A stretch of DNA of 64,000 nucleotides, from positions 310,001-374,000 of the forward strand of contig NZ_JAINFK010000002.1 of the NCBI RefSeq assembly GCF_019966575.1, in the 5' to 3' direction. Every line of letters starts with the position of its first letter. The first letter of the stretch is position 1. The position numbers and the translations under genes are program-made. A model generated the notes under the pieces. That model was not told the DNA's origin. It did not search any database and was given only the letters and a program-made list of their open reading frames with translations. This document shows, in pieces, positions 53,285 through 62,223 of the stretch. Source of the DNA: Oricola cellulosilytica (GTDB lineage: Bacteria; Pseudomonadota; Alphaproteobacteria; Rhizobiales; Rhizobiaceae).

Positions 53285-54008
53285 AATTGCGGCACTGATT
53301 GCTGCTTCCGTTATCGTCACAACAGGCGGAGCGGCACAAGCAGCAGGCGAATCCGAACCGGTCGAGGGATACGTTCCGCCATATGAACTGATCGTTGCAG
53401 GCGAAGGGCGCTACAAGATCAAGCTGAAACAAAGCGCTATTGATCGCTTGGATATCCAGACCGCCGAGATGCGCACGGAGACCAAATCCCGGACGATATC
53501 CACCGGCGGTCTCGTTTTCGAAATAGAGCGGTCCGGCGCTGATCAAAGCTCCGATTTCTTTGTGGGCATCCCTGACAATCAGCTGGATTACATGATTACC
53601 GGCGGCATCAAGGTCGCTGCCGGCATAGGCGGTATCACACAGGAATACCTTGCCGCTGAAGACCCTGACATCCGGTATCTGGAAAGCAGGCAGCAAGGCT
53701 ATAAATTCTTCCGCGTAACGACCAACAGCCCGTTATTGACCAACGGGCAGCGTGTCCTCGTCGAGGCTGAAGCCAATCCCGAGCAAGAACTGACCGTCGC
53801 TCCGTACAGTGCCCTGATCTACGACAAAAACGGAGGGACATGGGTTTACGTAGCCGAAACTCCGGACACCTTTCTCCGCCACAAGGTCGACGTCGAGTTC
53901 ATTGATGGCGACAGCGTCTATCTGCTCGACGGACCGCCGCCTGGCACCAAAGTCGTGACCGTCGGCGCGGCCGAGCTCCTCGGCACAGAGTACAAGGTCG
54001 GTTACTAG
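53274..54008 (+). CDS. Short RND periplasmic adaptor-like protein
   Basis: A 244-residue periplasmic protein with a signal peptide (MQRRIAALIAASVIVTTGGAAQA). It resembles part of CusB/HlyD-like adaptors: KLKQSAIDRLDIQTAEMR at the N-terminus, a barrel-like middle (LLTNGQRVLVEAEA) and a membrane-proximal end (VVTVGAAELLGTEYKVGY). It is much shorter than usual adaptors (350-450), and the long alpha-helical hairpin between two lipoyl halves is not visible. Its ATG follows AAGGAGG and overlaps the upstream permease gene, so the two are coupled. Confidence 0.78.
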   Translation: MQRRIAALIAASVIVTTGGAAQAAGESEPVEGYVPPYELIVAGEGRYKIKLKQSAIDRLDIQTAEMRTETKSRTISTGGLVFEIERSGADQSSDFFVGIPDNQLDYMITGGIKVAAGIGGITQEYLAAEDPDIRYLESRQQGYKFFRVTTNSPLLTNGQRVLVEAEANPEQELTVAPYSALIYDKNGGTWVYVAETPDTFLRHKVDVEFIDGDSVYLLDGPPPGTKVVTVGAAELLGTEYKVGY

Positions 54009-54039
54009 CCGCAGTATCCGCAAACAGGGAGCTGAGAAG

Positions 54040-57000
54040 ATGTTTCGTTTCATCGTCGGCACAAGTCTGAAATTCAGATTCATTCTTCTCGCCCTGTCCA
54101 TCCTCCTGCTCTATGCTGGCTATGACCGTCTGCAGAATATGCCGGTCGATGTGTTTCCTGAGTTTGCTCCGCCTATCGTGGAAATCCAGACCCCCTCCTT
54201 GGGCATGTCGCCGAAGGAAGTGGAAGAGCTCGTTACCGTACCGCTTGAGGATGCTCTCGCCGGGCTTCCGGAGCTTGATGCGATGCGGTCGAAGTCGGTG
54301 CCGCAGCTCTCGGCTATAAAGCTATATTTCAAACGCGGAACCGACCTTCTCTGGGCACGTCAGATTGTTCAGGAAAGAGTGGATATCGTCGCACCAACCC
54401 TGCCGACATGGTCCAGCCCGCCGTTCATGCTCCAGCCGCTATCGGCGACCAGCCGCGTGATGAAGATCGGTCTCGCCTCCAAGGAGCACTCGGTCATCGA
54501 CCTGTCGATGATGACCTACTGGAAAATCAATCCACGATTGCAGCGCGTGCCGGGCGTTGCCCACGTCGCCATCTGGGGTGAGCGGCTGCGCATGCAACAG
54601 GTCCAGGTCGATCCACGGCGCCTACGGGCCAATGACGTGACGCTGGAAGAGGTAATGCAGGCGACGTCCGAAGCTGTCGACGTCGGCCTGTTGCGGTATT
54701 CGCAAGGCTCCGTCATCGGCAAGGGAGGATATATCGACACACCCAACCAGAGGCTCGACATCCAGCACGTTCTGCCCGTGGTCTCCACGGACCAGCTGGC
54801 GGAGGCTGTGGTGAAGACGGATGTCTACGGAAACGTACTGCGCCTAAAAGATGTTGCCGAAGTCGTCGAGGACCACCAGCCGATGATCGGCGACGGCATC
54901 GTCAACGACGAAATCGGTCTCCTGCTGATTGTGGAGAAGTTTCCCTGGGCCAACACGCTCGACGTCACGCGGGGCGTCGAAGAAGCTCTCGATGCGCTGA
55001 AGCCAGGTCTCCCGGGAGTCGAAATTGATTCCGAGATCTTCCGTCCCGCAACCTTCATCGAGATGGCGATCGACAATCTCACCAAGTCGCTTCTTGTCGG
55101 CGCCGCGCTTGTCGTTATCGTGCTTTTCGCCTTCCTGCAGGAGTGGCGCGTGGCTCTGATCAGCATCGTCGCCATCCCGCTCTCGTTGGTTGCAGCCGGC
55201 CTGGTGCTCTATTTCATGGGTGTAACCATGAACACCATGGTGCTCGCCGGCATGGTAATCGCGCTTGGAGCCGTCGTTGACGACGCTATCATCGATGTTG
55301 AAAACATCATGCGGAGGCTGCGGGAGGCGCGCGCGCAAAACAGCAGTGTTTCGCTTGGCCGCATCGTGCTGGATGCGTCGGTGGAGATTCGCAGCTCCAT
55401 AGTCTATGCGACTCTTATCATCGCCCTGGCGGTCGTGCCCGTGTTTTTCCTGACCGGATTGTCAGGCTCGTTCTTCAAGCCGTTGGCCTTGGCTTACATC
55501 CTGTCCATTTTGGCATCCCTAGTCGTCGCCTCGACAGTGACGCCAGCTCTGTGCATGGTCGTTCTTTCCGGTGCTGACAGGAAAAAGCGAAACCCTCCGA
55601 TCCTGACATCCTGGCTGCAGGCTCGTTATACCAGCCTGCTAGAGCGCATACTGAAGCAGCCTCGCTACGCTTACGGTGCCGTCGGCGCGCTCGCCTTCAT
55701 TGGCATCGCGATCTATCCGCTGCTCGGCCAACAGTTGTTGCCGTCGTTCAAGGAGCGCGACTTTCTGATGCACTGGGTTACCGAACCCGGTACCTCGCAC
55801 CAGGAAATGAACCGGATCACCATCCAGTCAAGTAAGGAGCTACGCGCTATACCCGGCGTGCGGAATTTTGGCGCACATATCGGCCAAGCCCTTTTGATGG
55901 ACGAGGTCGTTGGCATGCATTTCGGCGAAAACTGGGTTAGCGTTGATCCAAGTGCTCCCTACAGCGATACGATCGACATGATCCAGGAAGTAGTCGATGG
56001 ATATCCGGGGCTGTATCGTGATGTCCTGACGTATCTTCGCGAACGAATCAAGGAAGTGCTGACCGGCGCCAGCGAGTCCATCGTCGTCAGGATATTCGGC
56101 CCGGACCTCAACGAACTGCGCACACAGGCCGAAGAAACGCTCGTTGCTATCGAAGGCATCCCCGGGTTGATGGGCGCCCATGTCGCCCATCAGAAGGAGA
56201 TTCCGAATCTCGAGATTCAGGTGGATCTCGACAAAGCGCAGCGGTATGGCCTCAAACCCGGAGACGTGCGACGCGCAACGAGCACGTTGATCGCCGGAAT
56301 CGAGGTCGGTGACATCTACGCCAAGGGCGAGACGTACGACGTGCAGGTCTGGTCTGTGCCGGCGATCCGTTCTGACGTCACCGACATCAAGGAAATGATG
56401 ATTGATACGCCGAACGGCGATTTCGTTCCTCTGTCCGCGGTCGCCGATGTCCGGATTGCGCCGGTCACGAACGTCATCAAGCGCGAATTGAGCTCCAGAT
56501 ACATCGATGTGGAGGCGAACGTTGATGACGATTACGATCTCCTCACGGTTGCCAACCAGGTTAAAGAGGCCGTCGCGCAAAGGGAGTTTCCGCTAGAGTA
56601 CCGGGCTGAGTTGATCGGAGAATACAAAGAACTGAACGACGCCAAGACCCGTCTTTTGGCCAGTGAGATCGTGGCACTCGCAGGTGTTCTCGTGCTTCTG
56701 CAGGCTGCGTTTAACAGTTGGCGTTTAGCCGTGCTGGCCTTCTTCGTGTTGCCGACCGCTCTTGTCGGTGGCGTTTTGGCAGCACTGGCCGCCGGCGGAA
56801 CCATTTCACTCGGGTCTCTCGTCGGATTCATCACCGTGCTCGGGATATCGGCGAGAAACGGAATCTTGCTGATCAGCCATTATCAGCATCTTCAGGCTCG
56901 CGAAGGCATGTCGTTTGGGCGGGAATTGGTGATCAGGGGGGCGCGGGAACGATTGGCGCCGATCCTGATGACTGCGATCACCACGGGAATCGCGCTTCTG

Positions 57001-57177
57001 CCGCTGGTCGTCGCGGGGGACATTGCTGGCCACGAGATCGAATATCCCATGGCGACGGTTATTCTTGGCGGCTTAATCGCGGGGACGTTAGTGAATCTGT
57101 TCGTGATGCCTTCTCTGTTCTGGCGCTTCGGCGAACTGCGGCAAACCGCTCTTTCGCGCGAGGCGGTCCCGGCTTGA
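54040..57177 (+). CDS. RND efflux permease, HME-like (second of pair)
   Basis: A 1045-residue CusA/CzcA-like pump. It has the N-terminal NMPVDVFPEFAPPIVEIQT, the repeat-conserved EEVEELVTVPLE..., the TM4 proton-relay region VVDDAIIDVENIMRRLREA (acidic residues intact), and C-terminal GARERLAPILMTAITTGIALLPL typical of RND TM11-TM12. It lies 31 bases after the adaptor gene. With the first permease it probably forms a hetero-oligomer on one adaptor. A metal or small-molecule substrate cannot be chosen from sequence alone. Confidence 0.93.
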   Translation: MFRFIVGTSLKFRFILLALSILLLYAGYDRLQNMPVDVFPEFAPPIVEIQTPSLGMSPKEVEELVTVPLEDALAGLPELDAMRSKSVPQLSAIKLYFKRGTDLLWARQIVQERVDIVAPTLPTWSSPPFMLQPLSATSRVMKIGLASKEHSVIDLSMMTYWKINPRLQRVPGVAHVAIWGERLRMQQVQVDPRRLRANDVTLEEVMQATSEAVDVGLLRYSQGSVIGKGGYIDTPNQRLDIQHVLPVVSTDQLAEAVVKTDVYGNVLRLKDVAEVVEDHQPMIGDGIVNDEIGLLLIVEKFPWANTLDVTRGVEEALDALKPGLPGVEIDSEIFRPATFIEMAIDNLTKSLLVGAALVVIVLFAFLQEWRVALISIVAIPLSLVAAGLVLYFMGVTMNTMVLAGMVIALGAVVDDAIIDVENIMRRLREARAQNSSVSLGRIVLDASVEIRSSIVYATLIIALAVVPVFFLTGLSGSFFKPLALAYILSILASLVVASTVTPALCMVVLSGADRKKRNPPILTSWLQARYTSLLERILKQPRYAYGAVGALAFIGIAIYPLLGQQLLPSFKERDFLMHWVTEPGTSHQEMNRITIQSSKELRAIPGVRNFGAHIGQALLMDEVVGMHFGENWVSVDPSAPYSDTIDMIQEVVDGYPGLYRDVLTYLRERIKEVLTGASESIVVRIFGPDLNELRTQAEETLVAIEGIPGLMGAHVAHQKEIPNLEIQVDLDKAQRYGLKPGDVRRATSTLIAGIEVGDIYAKGETYDVQVWSVPAIRSDVTDIKEMMIDTPNGDFVPLSAVADVRIAPVTNVIKRELSSRYIDVEANVDDDYDLLTVANQVKEAVAQREFPLEYRAELIGEYKELNDAKTRLLASEIVALAGVLVLLQAAFNSWRLAVLAFFVLPTALVGGVLAALAAGGTISLGSLVGFITVLGISARNGILLISHYQHLQAREGMSFGRELVIRGARERLAPILMTAITTGIALLPLVVAGDIAGHEIEYPMATVILGGLIAGTLVNLFVMPSLFWRFGELRQTALSREAVPA

Positions 57178-57326
57178 GCCGCGAGTTCCGCCACGCGAGG
57201 GAAGTGTGCCATGCCGGCAACAGTCGGTTGGAAGTTGTGTGGTCTTGATAGACGGTAAAGACAGGTTTGAGTATTAATAGGCAGTTATTCTGTCTTACGG
57301 CGGGCTGCAGCGTCTTGGAGGGGTCT

Positions 57327-58445
57327 ATGAGGCGTCTAATCTGGCTGTTGATCTTTGTTCCGGTCGCACTTCAAGCCTCGGCCGACGAGGACCAAGTGCC
57401 GGTCAATATCTCTGCGATCGAAGATCCGGCGACAGCAAGCGCTGAAGGACGAGACGGACTCGTATTCGATCTAGGCGACGATGTTTCAGTGCGTTTTACC
57501 GGAACTGCCGAATTCGAACTCAAACGTGAACGGGATTTCGAGGCCCTTCAGACCAACACGGCACCCATCGTTATAACGCCTGGGCTGGAAATTTCGGTTG
57601 CGGATTGGCTTGTGCTGTTCGGCGCTCTGGAGTTCGGCTACGAAGCGGGCGACTCGGCGCTGCTGGTCGATGAATTGTACGCGGAAGCAAGCAATGAGGA
57701 TCTTTCGCCGTTCTCGCTGAAGGGCGGCTACTATACTATCCCCTTTGGCCACTTCGACACTCGACACGACGCGAGTCCGTTGCCGGAAACCGCGTTCGAA
57801 GCGAAGGGCGATGTGGCAGAGTTGATTTTCGGCCATGGTGCCATCACTGCCAACGCCTATGCCTTCCGGGGACGTCGGAATTGGGTTTTGACACGGTTTG
57901 CCGGCGAGAACGAGGAGGAGCAGAACCAGGATTGGCGGGTCGGCGGTGGCGTGGCCCACACGGCGTCTGTAAACGGGCTGACTATCGACGCATATGTCGA
58001 CCTCACGAACGGGATTTTCAGTTCAAGCGAGTTGATCTACTCGGTCCCGGATCGACTGGGCGGCCTTGGCGGAAGTGCTCGGGTCGCGGTTGGCAACCAA
58101 TACGCGGCTATCACCCTGCAATATGTCGCCGCCTTGGAAGAGATAAATTTTTATGACGAGGACGAGGAAACCACTACCGCAGCACGTCCGTCAGCGTTCA
58201 GTATCGAGATCGCCGGCACAAGGGAATTTGATTACTTCACCGGCTTCGCCGCGGCAGGCTATTCGCGCACTTGGGACCTCATGCCGCTACTGCCCCAGGA
58301 GCAGGTTTTGCTAACCGCGGGCGTGAGAAAGGATCAGTGGGAATTCCTTGTCGAGTACGGCCATCAGTGGGATTATCCATCACCCGATGACGGCAGTCGC
58401 GCAGAGGGGCATTTCTTCGGCGCTAAAGCCGCATTTGAGTGGTAG
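57327..58445 (+). CDS. LbtU-like outer-membrane porin
   Basis: A 372-residue outer-membrane beta-barrel protein. A signal peptide (MRRLIWLLIFVPVALQASA-DE) is followed by alternating strands such as VSVRFTGTAEFELKRERDF, SLKGGYYTIPFGHFDTRHD and AITLQYVAALEEINFY; the C-terminus ends GAKAAFEW (aromatic last residue, barrel signal). It resembles the LbtU siderophore-porin family. ATG 57327 follows GGAGGGGTCT. It lies downstream of the RND pair and may supply the outer-membrane step for it, but the family usually imports. Confidence 0.72.
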   Translation: MRRLIWLLIFVPVALQASADEDQVPVNISAIEDPATASAEGRDGLVFDLGDDVSVRFTGTAEFELKRERDFEALQTNTAPIVITPGLEISVADWLVLFGALEFGYEAGDSALLVDELYAEASNEDLSPFSLKGGYYTIPFGHFDTRHDASPLPETAFEAKGDVAELIFGHGAITANAYAFRGRRNWVLTRFAGENEEEQNQDWRVGGGVAHTASVNGLTIDAYVDLTNGIFSSSELIYSVPDRLGGLGGSARVAVGNQYAAITLQYVAALEEINFYDEDEETTTAARPSAFSIEIAGTREFDYFTGFAAAGYSRTWDLMPLLPQEQVLLTAGVRKDQWEFLVEYGHQWDYPSPDDGSRAEGHFFGAKAAFEW

Positions 58446-58469
58446 GATCCGGTTCTGAAAGGATCGTCA

Positions 58470-58502
58470 TCAACACCCACCGCTGGCGGCTACGGTGGGT
58501 TT
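58470..58502 (+). terminator. Hairpin terminator after the LbtU-like gene
   Basis: A stem ACCCACCG with CGGTGGGT and a loop of about 11 bases is followed by TTTC. It is placed 25-30 bases past the stop, consistent with an intrinsic terminator. Confidence 0.6.
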
Positions 58503-58588
58503 CACACGCTTCACCCCGCGCGCCCTGATGACGGGATAACGGCCCGAGAACGGCGTATCAAGGTACCCATAAGCGGCGCAACTAGCGG

Positions 58589-58726
58589 TCAAGCATCGAG
58601 GTCCAGTTTGGTAAGCCGAAGCTCACGATCGACGAGCGATCGCCCCGCGCTGCCCACCGCGGAGACGATCGCCGGAACGAATTTGACGCGGGCAGGAGAT
58701 ATCTCCTCCCAGTCGATGTCGATCAT
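58589..58726 (-). pseudogene. Possible remnant of a decayed gene
   Basis: On the minus strand a 45-codon frame (MIDIDWEEISPARVKF...) has protein-like composition. The same frame is open further upstream (to about 58860) apart from one TGA just before it, giving a split open stretch of about 270 bases. No ribosome-binding site or family match was seen. It may be a broken gene or chance. Confidence 0.25.
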
Positions 58727-58893
58727 GCGATTGCCATCTCAACCGATCCGACTAGTTGGACAACCTTTAGGGTCGCGGTATCCTTTTTCATTGGCTAGTG
58801 CGCAGGCGGGAATGCGTGCCCGCAATTCTATCGGACTTCGGAAAATCCGTTGACCTCGGATCATTCGCACTCCTTCGGCAACAGGAGGGTCAT

Positions 58894-59721
58894 ATGAAAA
58901 ATGCTGTATTGTATTCATGTCTGTCCTTCCTTATCGCGAGCCCTGCGGATGCCGTCGCTGCAGAACCGATATTTGTAGATTTCGATTCCGCGACCTTCAG
59001 CAATCCGACCAGGATCGACAACAGGTGGCTCCCCCTGAAGCCAGGATCCGGGATCGTGCTTCAGGGAACGACATCAGAGGAAGGAGAAGTCCTGACCCGC
59101 CGGATCGATTTCATGGTCACCGGGCTAACCAAAAGGATCGACGGAGTGGATGCTGTCGTAGCCTACATAGATGATTTCGCGGATGATCAGTTGGTTGAGT
59201 CGGAGATCGCCTTTTACGCGCAGGACGATGAGGGCAATGTGTGGTATCTGGGCGAATATCCTGAGGAATACCAGGACGGGGAATTCGTCACCGCAAAACC
59301 ATGGATACACGGCCTTGAGGGTGCCAAGGCCGGAATGAAGATGAAAGCCTCTCCAAAGGTTGGCGAGGTTCCCTATTTTCAGGGTTGGGGCCCGGCAGTC
59401 GATTGGAACGATTTCGCTTTCGTTGCAGAAACGGGAATGAGCGATTGTGTGAGTTCGGATTGCTACGAGGACGTTCTGATGGTCAGGGAAACGAGCCTTG
59501 ATGAGCAAGGCGCCTTTCAACTCAAATATTACGCCCCTGACATCGGTAATCACCGTGTCGGGTGGGAGGGCAACGACGCAACGCGAGAAGAGTTGGAACT
59601 GGTCGAGCGAGTAGCGTTGGACGACGAAGGACTCGAACAGTTGAATGAGAAAGCCCGTGCCTTGGACAGGCGCGGAAGCGAGATCAACCAGATGTACAGC
59701 GAGACATCACCTGTGAACTAG
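58894..59721 (+). CDS. Secreted protein of unknown function
   Basis: A 275-residue protein with a signal peptide (MKNAVLYSCLSFLIASPADAVAA) followed by a compact acidic, mixed alpha/beta region. Recurrent features are FSNPTRIDNRWLPLKPGSGI, EIAFYAQDDEGNVWYLGEYPEEY, GEVPYFQGWGP and two Cys (DCVSSDC). I recall similar uncharacterised exported proteins but cannot name the family. ATG 58894 follows CAGGAGGG; the longer frame starting at 58798 is unlikely. Confidence 0.8.
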   Translation: MKNAVLYSCLSFLIASPADAVAAEPIFVDFDSATFSNPTRIDNRWLPLKPGSGIVLQGTTSEEGEVLTRRIDFMVTGLTKRIDGVDAVVAYIDDFADDQLVESEIAFYAQDDEGNVWYLGEYPEEYQDGEFVTAKPWIHGLEGAKAGMKMKASPKVGEVPYFQGWGPAVDWNDFAFVAETGMSDCVSSDCYEDVLMVRETSLDEQGAFQLKYYAPDIGNHRVGWEGNDATREELELVERVALDDEGLEQLNEKARALDRRGSEINQMYSETSPVN

Positions 59722-59812
59722 GGGCGGTTTCCACTGATCAGTTCCTCGTCTCCGGTAGAGCCGCGGACCAATTATGGGTCTCGGCACGCGCTCTGACACA
59801 GTGCCTGACGTT

Positions 59813-60850
59813 TCAAGGTGCCGTCGATTCATCCGCCCCCGCTTCGATTAACCGGGTGATTTCGGCGTAAAGGTGAGCGGGAACGGCCAGTCCGTCTCGT
59901 TGCGCCGCGACCCGCATTTCAGCGCGACGAGCGCCGGGCAAGCGTACACCTTCCTGCGAGGTCATTTCAGACAGCAGGCTTTCGAGCCGGTGTACGAACG
60001 CGCCCTTGACGGCGCAGCGCGGATCAAAAACGATAATTGTTTGACCGACGCCGGGCGGTGCGCCTGCTGCATCGAAGAACGAAGTCGCTTCATAGGAATG
60101 ATTTGCGCCGGTCAGCGTCGCGCAAAGGACCTCCACAACGAGCGCAAGCATGGCCCCTTTGGCTTCGCCGGCGGGCAGCATGGTGCCCGCCAGCGCGGCT
60201 TGCGGATCGGTTGTCGGCCGGCCTTCGGCATCGAGCGCCCAGCCCTCCGGGATCGGCTTGCCGGCCTTCGCAGCAGCCATGACCTTCCCGCGGGCGGTTT
60301 TCGATAGCGAGAGGTCAACCACCAGTGGCAGCCCATCCAGCCTGGGTGCGGCAAAAGCGATAGGGTTCGTTCCGAACAACGGTTTGGAACCTCCCCACGG
60401 CGCCATGGCGGACGGCGCGTTGCCCACCATGAGAGCGACAAGTCCCTGCCCGGCGAGACGTTCAACATGCAAACCAAGCTGACCGCAATGATGCGAGCGC
60501 CTGATAAGCGCACCTGCCACGCCCGTTTGCGGCGCGAGTGCTGCGAGCGCGGAAATCGCCGCATTGATCGCCGGGTAGGCAAAGCCGTTTCGCGCATCAA
60601 CCGTCACCAATGCGGCCGCCGTTTGTTCCGCATGGGGCGTTGCGGTGCCGTCGACCTTGCCGGACCTCGCCTGCGCCGCGTAGGCGGCCACGCGCGAAAA
60701 TCCGTGGCCGGACTGACCGTCTATCTCCGCAGCAACAAGCGCGTGCGCGACGCTCGTGGCGTTAGGCCGCGTAACGCCACTGTTTTCCAGCGCCCGGATG
60801 ATCAGTGCCTCCGCCTCGGCAATTGCCAGATTCACAACGTCTTCAGACAT
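59813..60850 (-). CDS. Ldh2/ComC-type malate/sulfolactate dehydrogenase
   Basis: A 345-residue NAD(P)-dependent 2-hydroxyacid dehydrogenase of the type II malate/L-lactate family that includes ComC, (R)-sulfolactate dehydrogenase. Motifs are ALVAAEIDGQSGHGFSRV, IRRSHHCGQLG (catalytic His), APWGGSKPLFGTNPIAFA and VVDLSLSKTARGKVMAAAK. The location at the end of the xsc-ackA unit supports a sulfolactate or related sulfonate substrate, but the sequence alone does not rule out malate or ureidoglycolate. Confidence 0.85.
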   Translation of the reverse strand: MSEDVVNLAIAEAEALIIRALENSGVTRPNATSVAHALVAAEIDGQSGHGFSRVAAYAAQARSGKVDGTATPHAEQTAAALVTVDARNGFAYPAINAAISALAALAPQTGVAGALIRRSHHCGQLGLHVERLAGQGLVALMVGNAPSAMAPWGGSKPLFGTNPIAFAAPRLDGLPLVVDLSLSKTARGKVMAAAKAGKPIPEGWALDAEGRPTTDPQAALAGTMLPAGEAKGAMLALVVEVLCATLTGANHSYEATSFFDAAGAPPGVGQTIIVFDPRCAVKGAFVHRLESLLSEMTSQEGVRLPGARRAEMRVAAQRDGLAVPAHLYAEITRLIEAGADESTAP

Positions 60851-60952
60851 GTATCAATTCCAATCCGTAATCCAACGAATGAGCGAGAGCGCAATCGACC
60901 CGACAAGTCCTCAAATACCAGTCCCCGCACGCCTCGACGAGCCGCCTTGCGA

Positions 60953-62104
60953 TCATGACGTAGTGGCTTGGGCGCTCAGGTTTGCGAGTGCATGTTTGGC
61001 GATCGTACGCTCCTCGTCCGCACCGATGACAAATACTTGGACGGGCGAGTCCACCGCGTGAAGGTTGGTCGCATGCTCCGCGTTGGCCGCCCCGTCAAAC
61101 CTCAAGCCGGTCCAAGCAAGGCCGTTAAGGATGGTCGTGCGCACTCCGGTATCGTTTTCACCGATCCCACCGGTAATGGCGACCGCGTCCAGCCCGCCCA
61201 TAGCCGCGATCATCGAACCCGCGTTGCGGATTGCCCAGTAGCAGAAATGGGCGACGGCGAATTCGGCCTCGGACGTCCGGCTTTCACGAAGAGCGCGCAT
61301 GTCGGAGGTACCGCCGAGCGCCTTGAGGCCACTCTCGCGATTTAGGATCCGCGAGGCGCCCTCAATCCCGTATTCTTTCGCGAGGCGAAGGACCGCGTTC
61401 CCGTCGATGGAGCCCGACCGCGTTCCCATCGTCAAACCTTCAAGCGGCGAATAGCCCATTGTAGTGGCAACCGATCTGCCGTCGCATACGGCACAAAGGC
61501 TGGCGCCATTCCCCAGGTGCAGCGCCAGCAGACGTGATGGCAGTTCCCCGCCGCAAACCTCGCGCAGTTGCCCAACCAATCCCTCAAAGGAAATTCCATG
61601 AAACCCGTAGCGTCGTATGCCCATCTTCGCCGCCGTCTCAGGGATGGCATAACGCAATGCGACCTCGGGGTTCGTCGCGTGAAACGCCGTGTCGAAACTT
61701 GCGAATTGCGGCAGACTGGGCGAAATTTCTGCAAGCGCCCGGATTGCAGCGAGGTTATGCGGATTATGCAATGGGGCAAGAGCGCAGCAGGCCTCGATCT
61801 CGGCAATGACGTCGGCCGTCAAAAGGCAAGGCGCAATCAACCGGCTGCCGCCATGAACTACCCGATGGGCGGCGGCTCCAAGCTCCTTGATGGGGTACCC
61901 GTGCTCCTCGATCGACTTGAGGCACGCCGCCAGCGCAGCAGCGTGATCGGGGAAATCCGCCCGGGTGGTCGACTGCCCCACATCGAGCACGGAGTTTCCT
62001 CCGATTTCCGTCGCGCTACCCTCGAGCAGCCTCGTCATGTCGGCGGCGAACATCACGAACTTGATCGATGACGAACCTGCATTGATGACGAGTACATTAG
62101 TCAT
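60953..62104 (-). CDS. ackA: Acetate kinase
   Basis: A 383-residue enzyme interconverting acetyl phosphate + ADP and acetate + ATP. Visible are NVLVINAGSSSIKFVMF at the N-terminus, AHRVVHGG, LALHLGNGASLCAV and MGYSPLEGLTMGTRSGSID, all family signatures, with GGLDAVAITGGIGEN near the C-terminus. It lies 119 bases after xsc on the same strand, so it can use the acetyl phosphate Xsc forms. Phosphotransacetylase, the more usual partner, is not in the window. Confidence 0.95.
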   Translation of the reverse strand: MTNVLVINAGSSSIKFVMFAADMTRLLEGSATEIGGNSVLDVGQSTTRADFPDHAAALAACLKSIEEHGYPIKELGAAAHRVVHGGSRLIAPCLLTADVIAEIEACCALAPLHNPHNLAAIRALAEISPSLPQFASFDTAFHATNPEVALRYAIPETAAKMGIRRYGFHGISFEGLVGQLREVCGGELPSRLLALHLGNGASLCAVCDGRSVATTMGYSPLEGLTMGTRSGSIDGNAVLRLAKEYGIEGASRILNRESGLKALGGTSDMRALRESRTSEAEFAVAHFCYWAIRNAGSMIAAMGGLDAVAITGGIGENDTGVRTTILNGLAWTGLRFDGAANAEHATNLHAVDSPVQVFVIGADEERTIAKHALANLSAQATTS

Positions 62105-62223
62105 ATGAGATCACACCACCGACCTGATCAGACGGAGGCGAGCCAATGCGGCCAGCGTTCCGGTCGTCGTGAGGCGGACTGCATGCGGCGATGTGACAGT
62201 AGAAATGCCGCGCACCTAGCTGG

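Noticed and set aside
36287-59721. Integrative element or prophage as the source of the accessory region
   Set aside because: No integrase, transposase, tRNA target or direct-repeat boundary was found at either end, so transfer can only be guessed from gene content.
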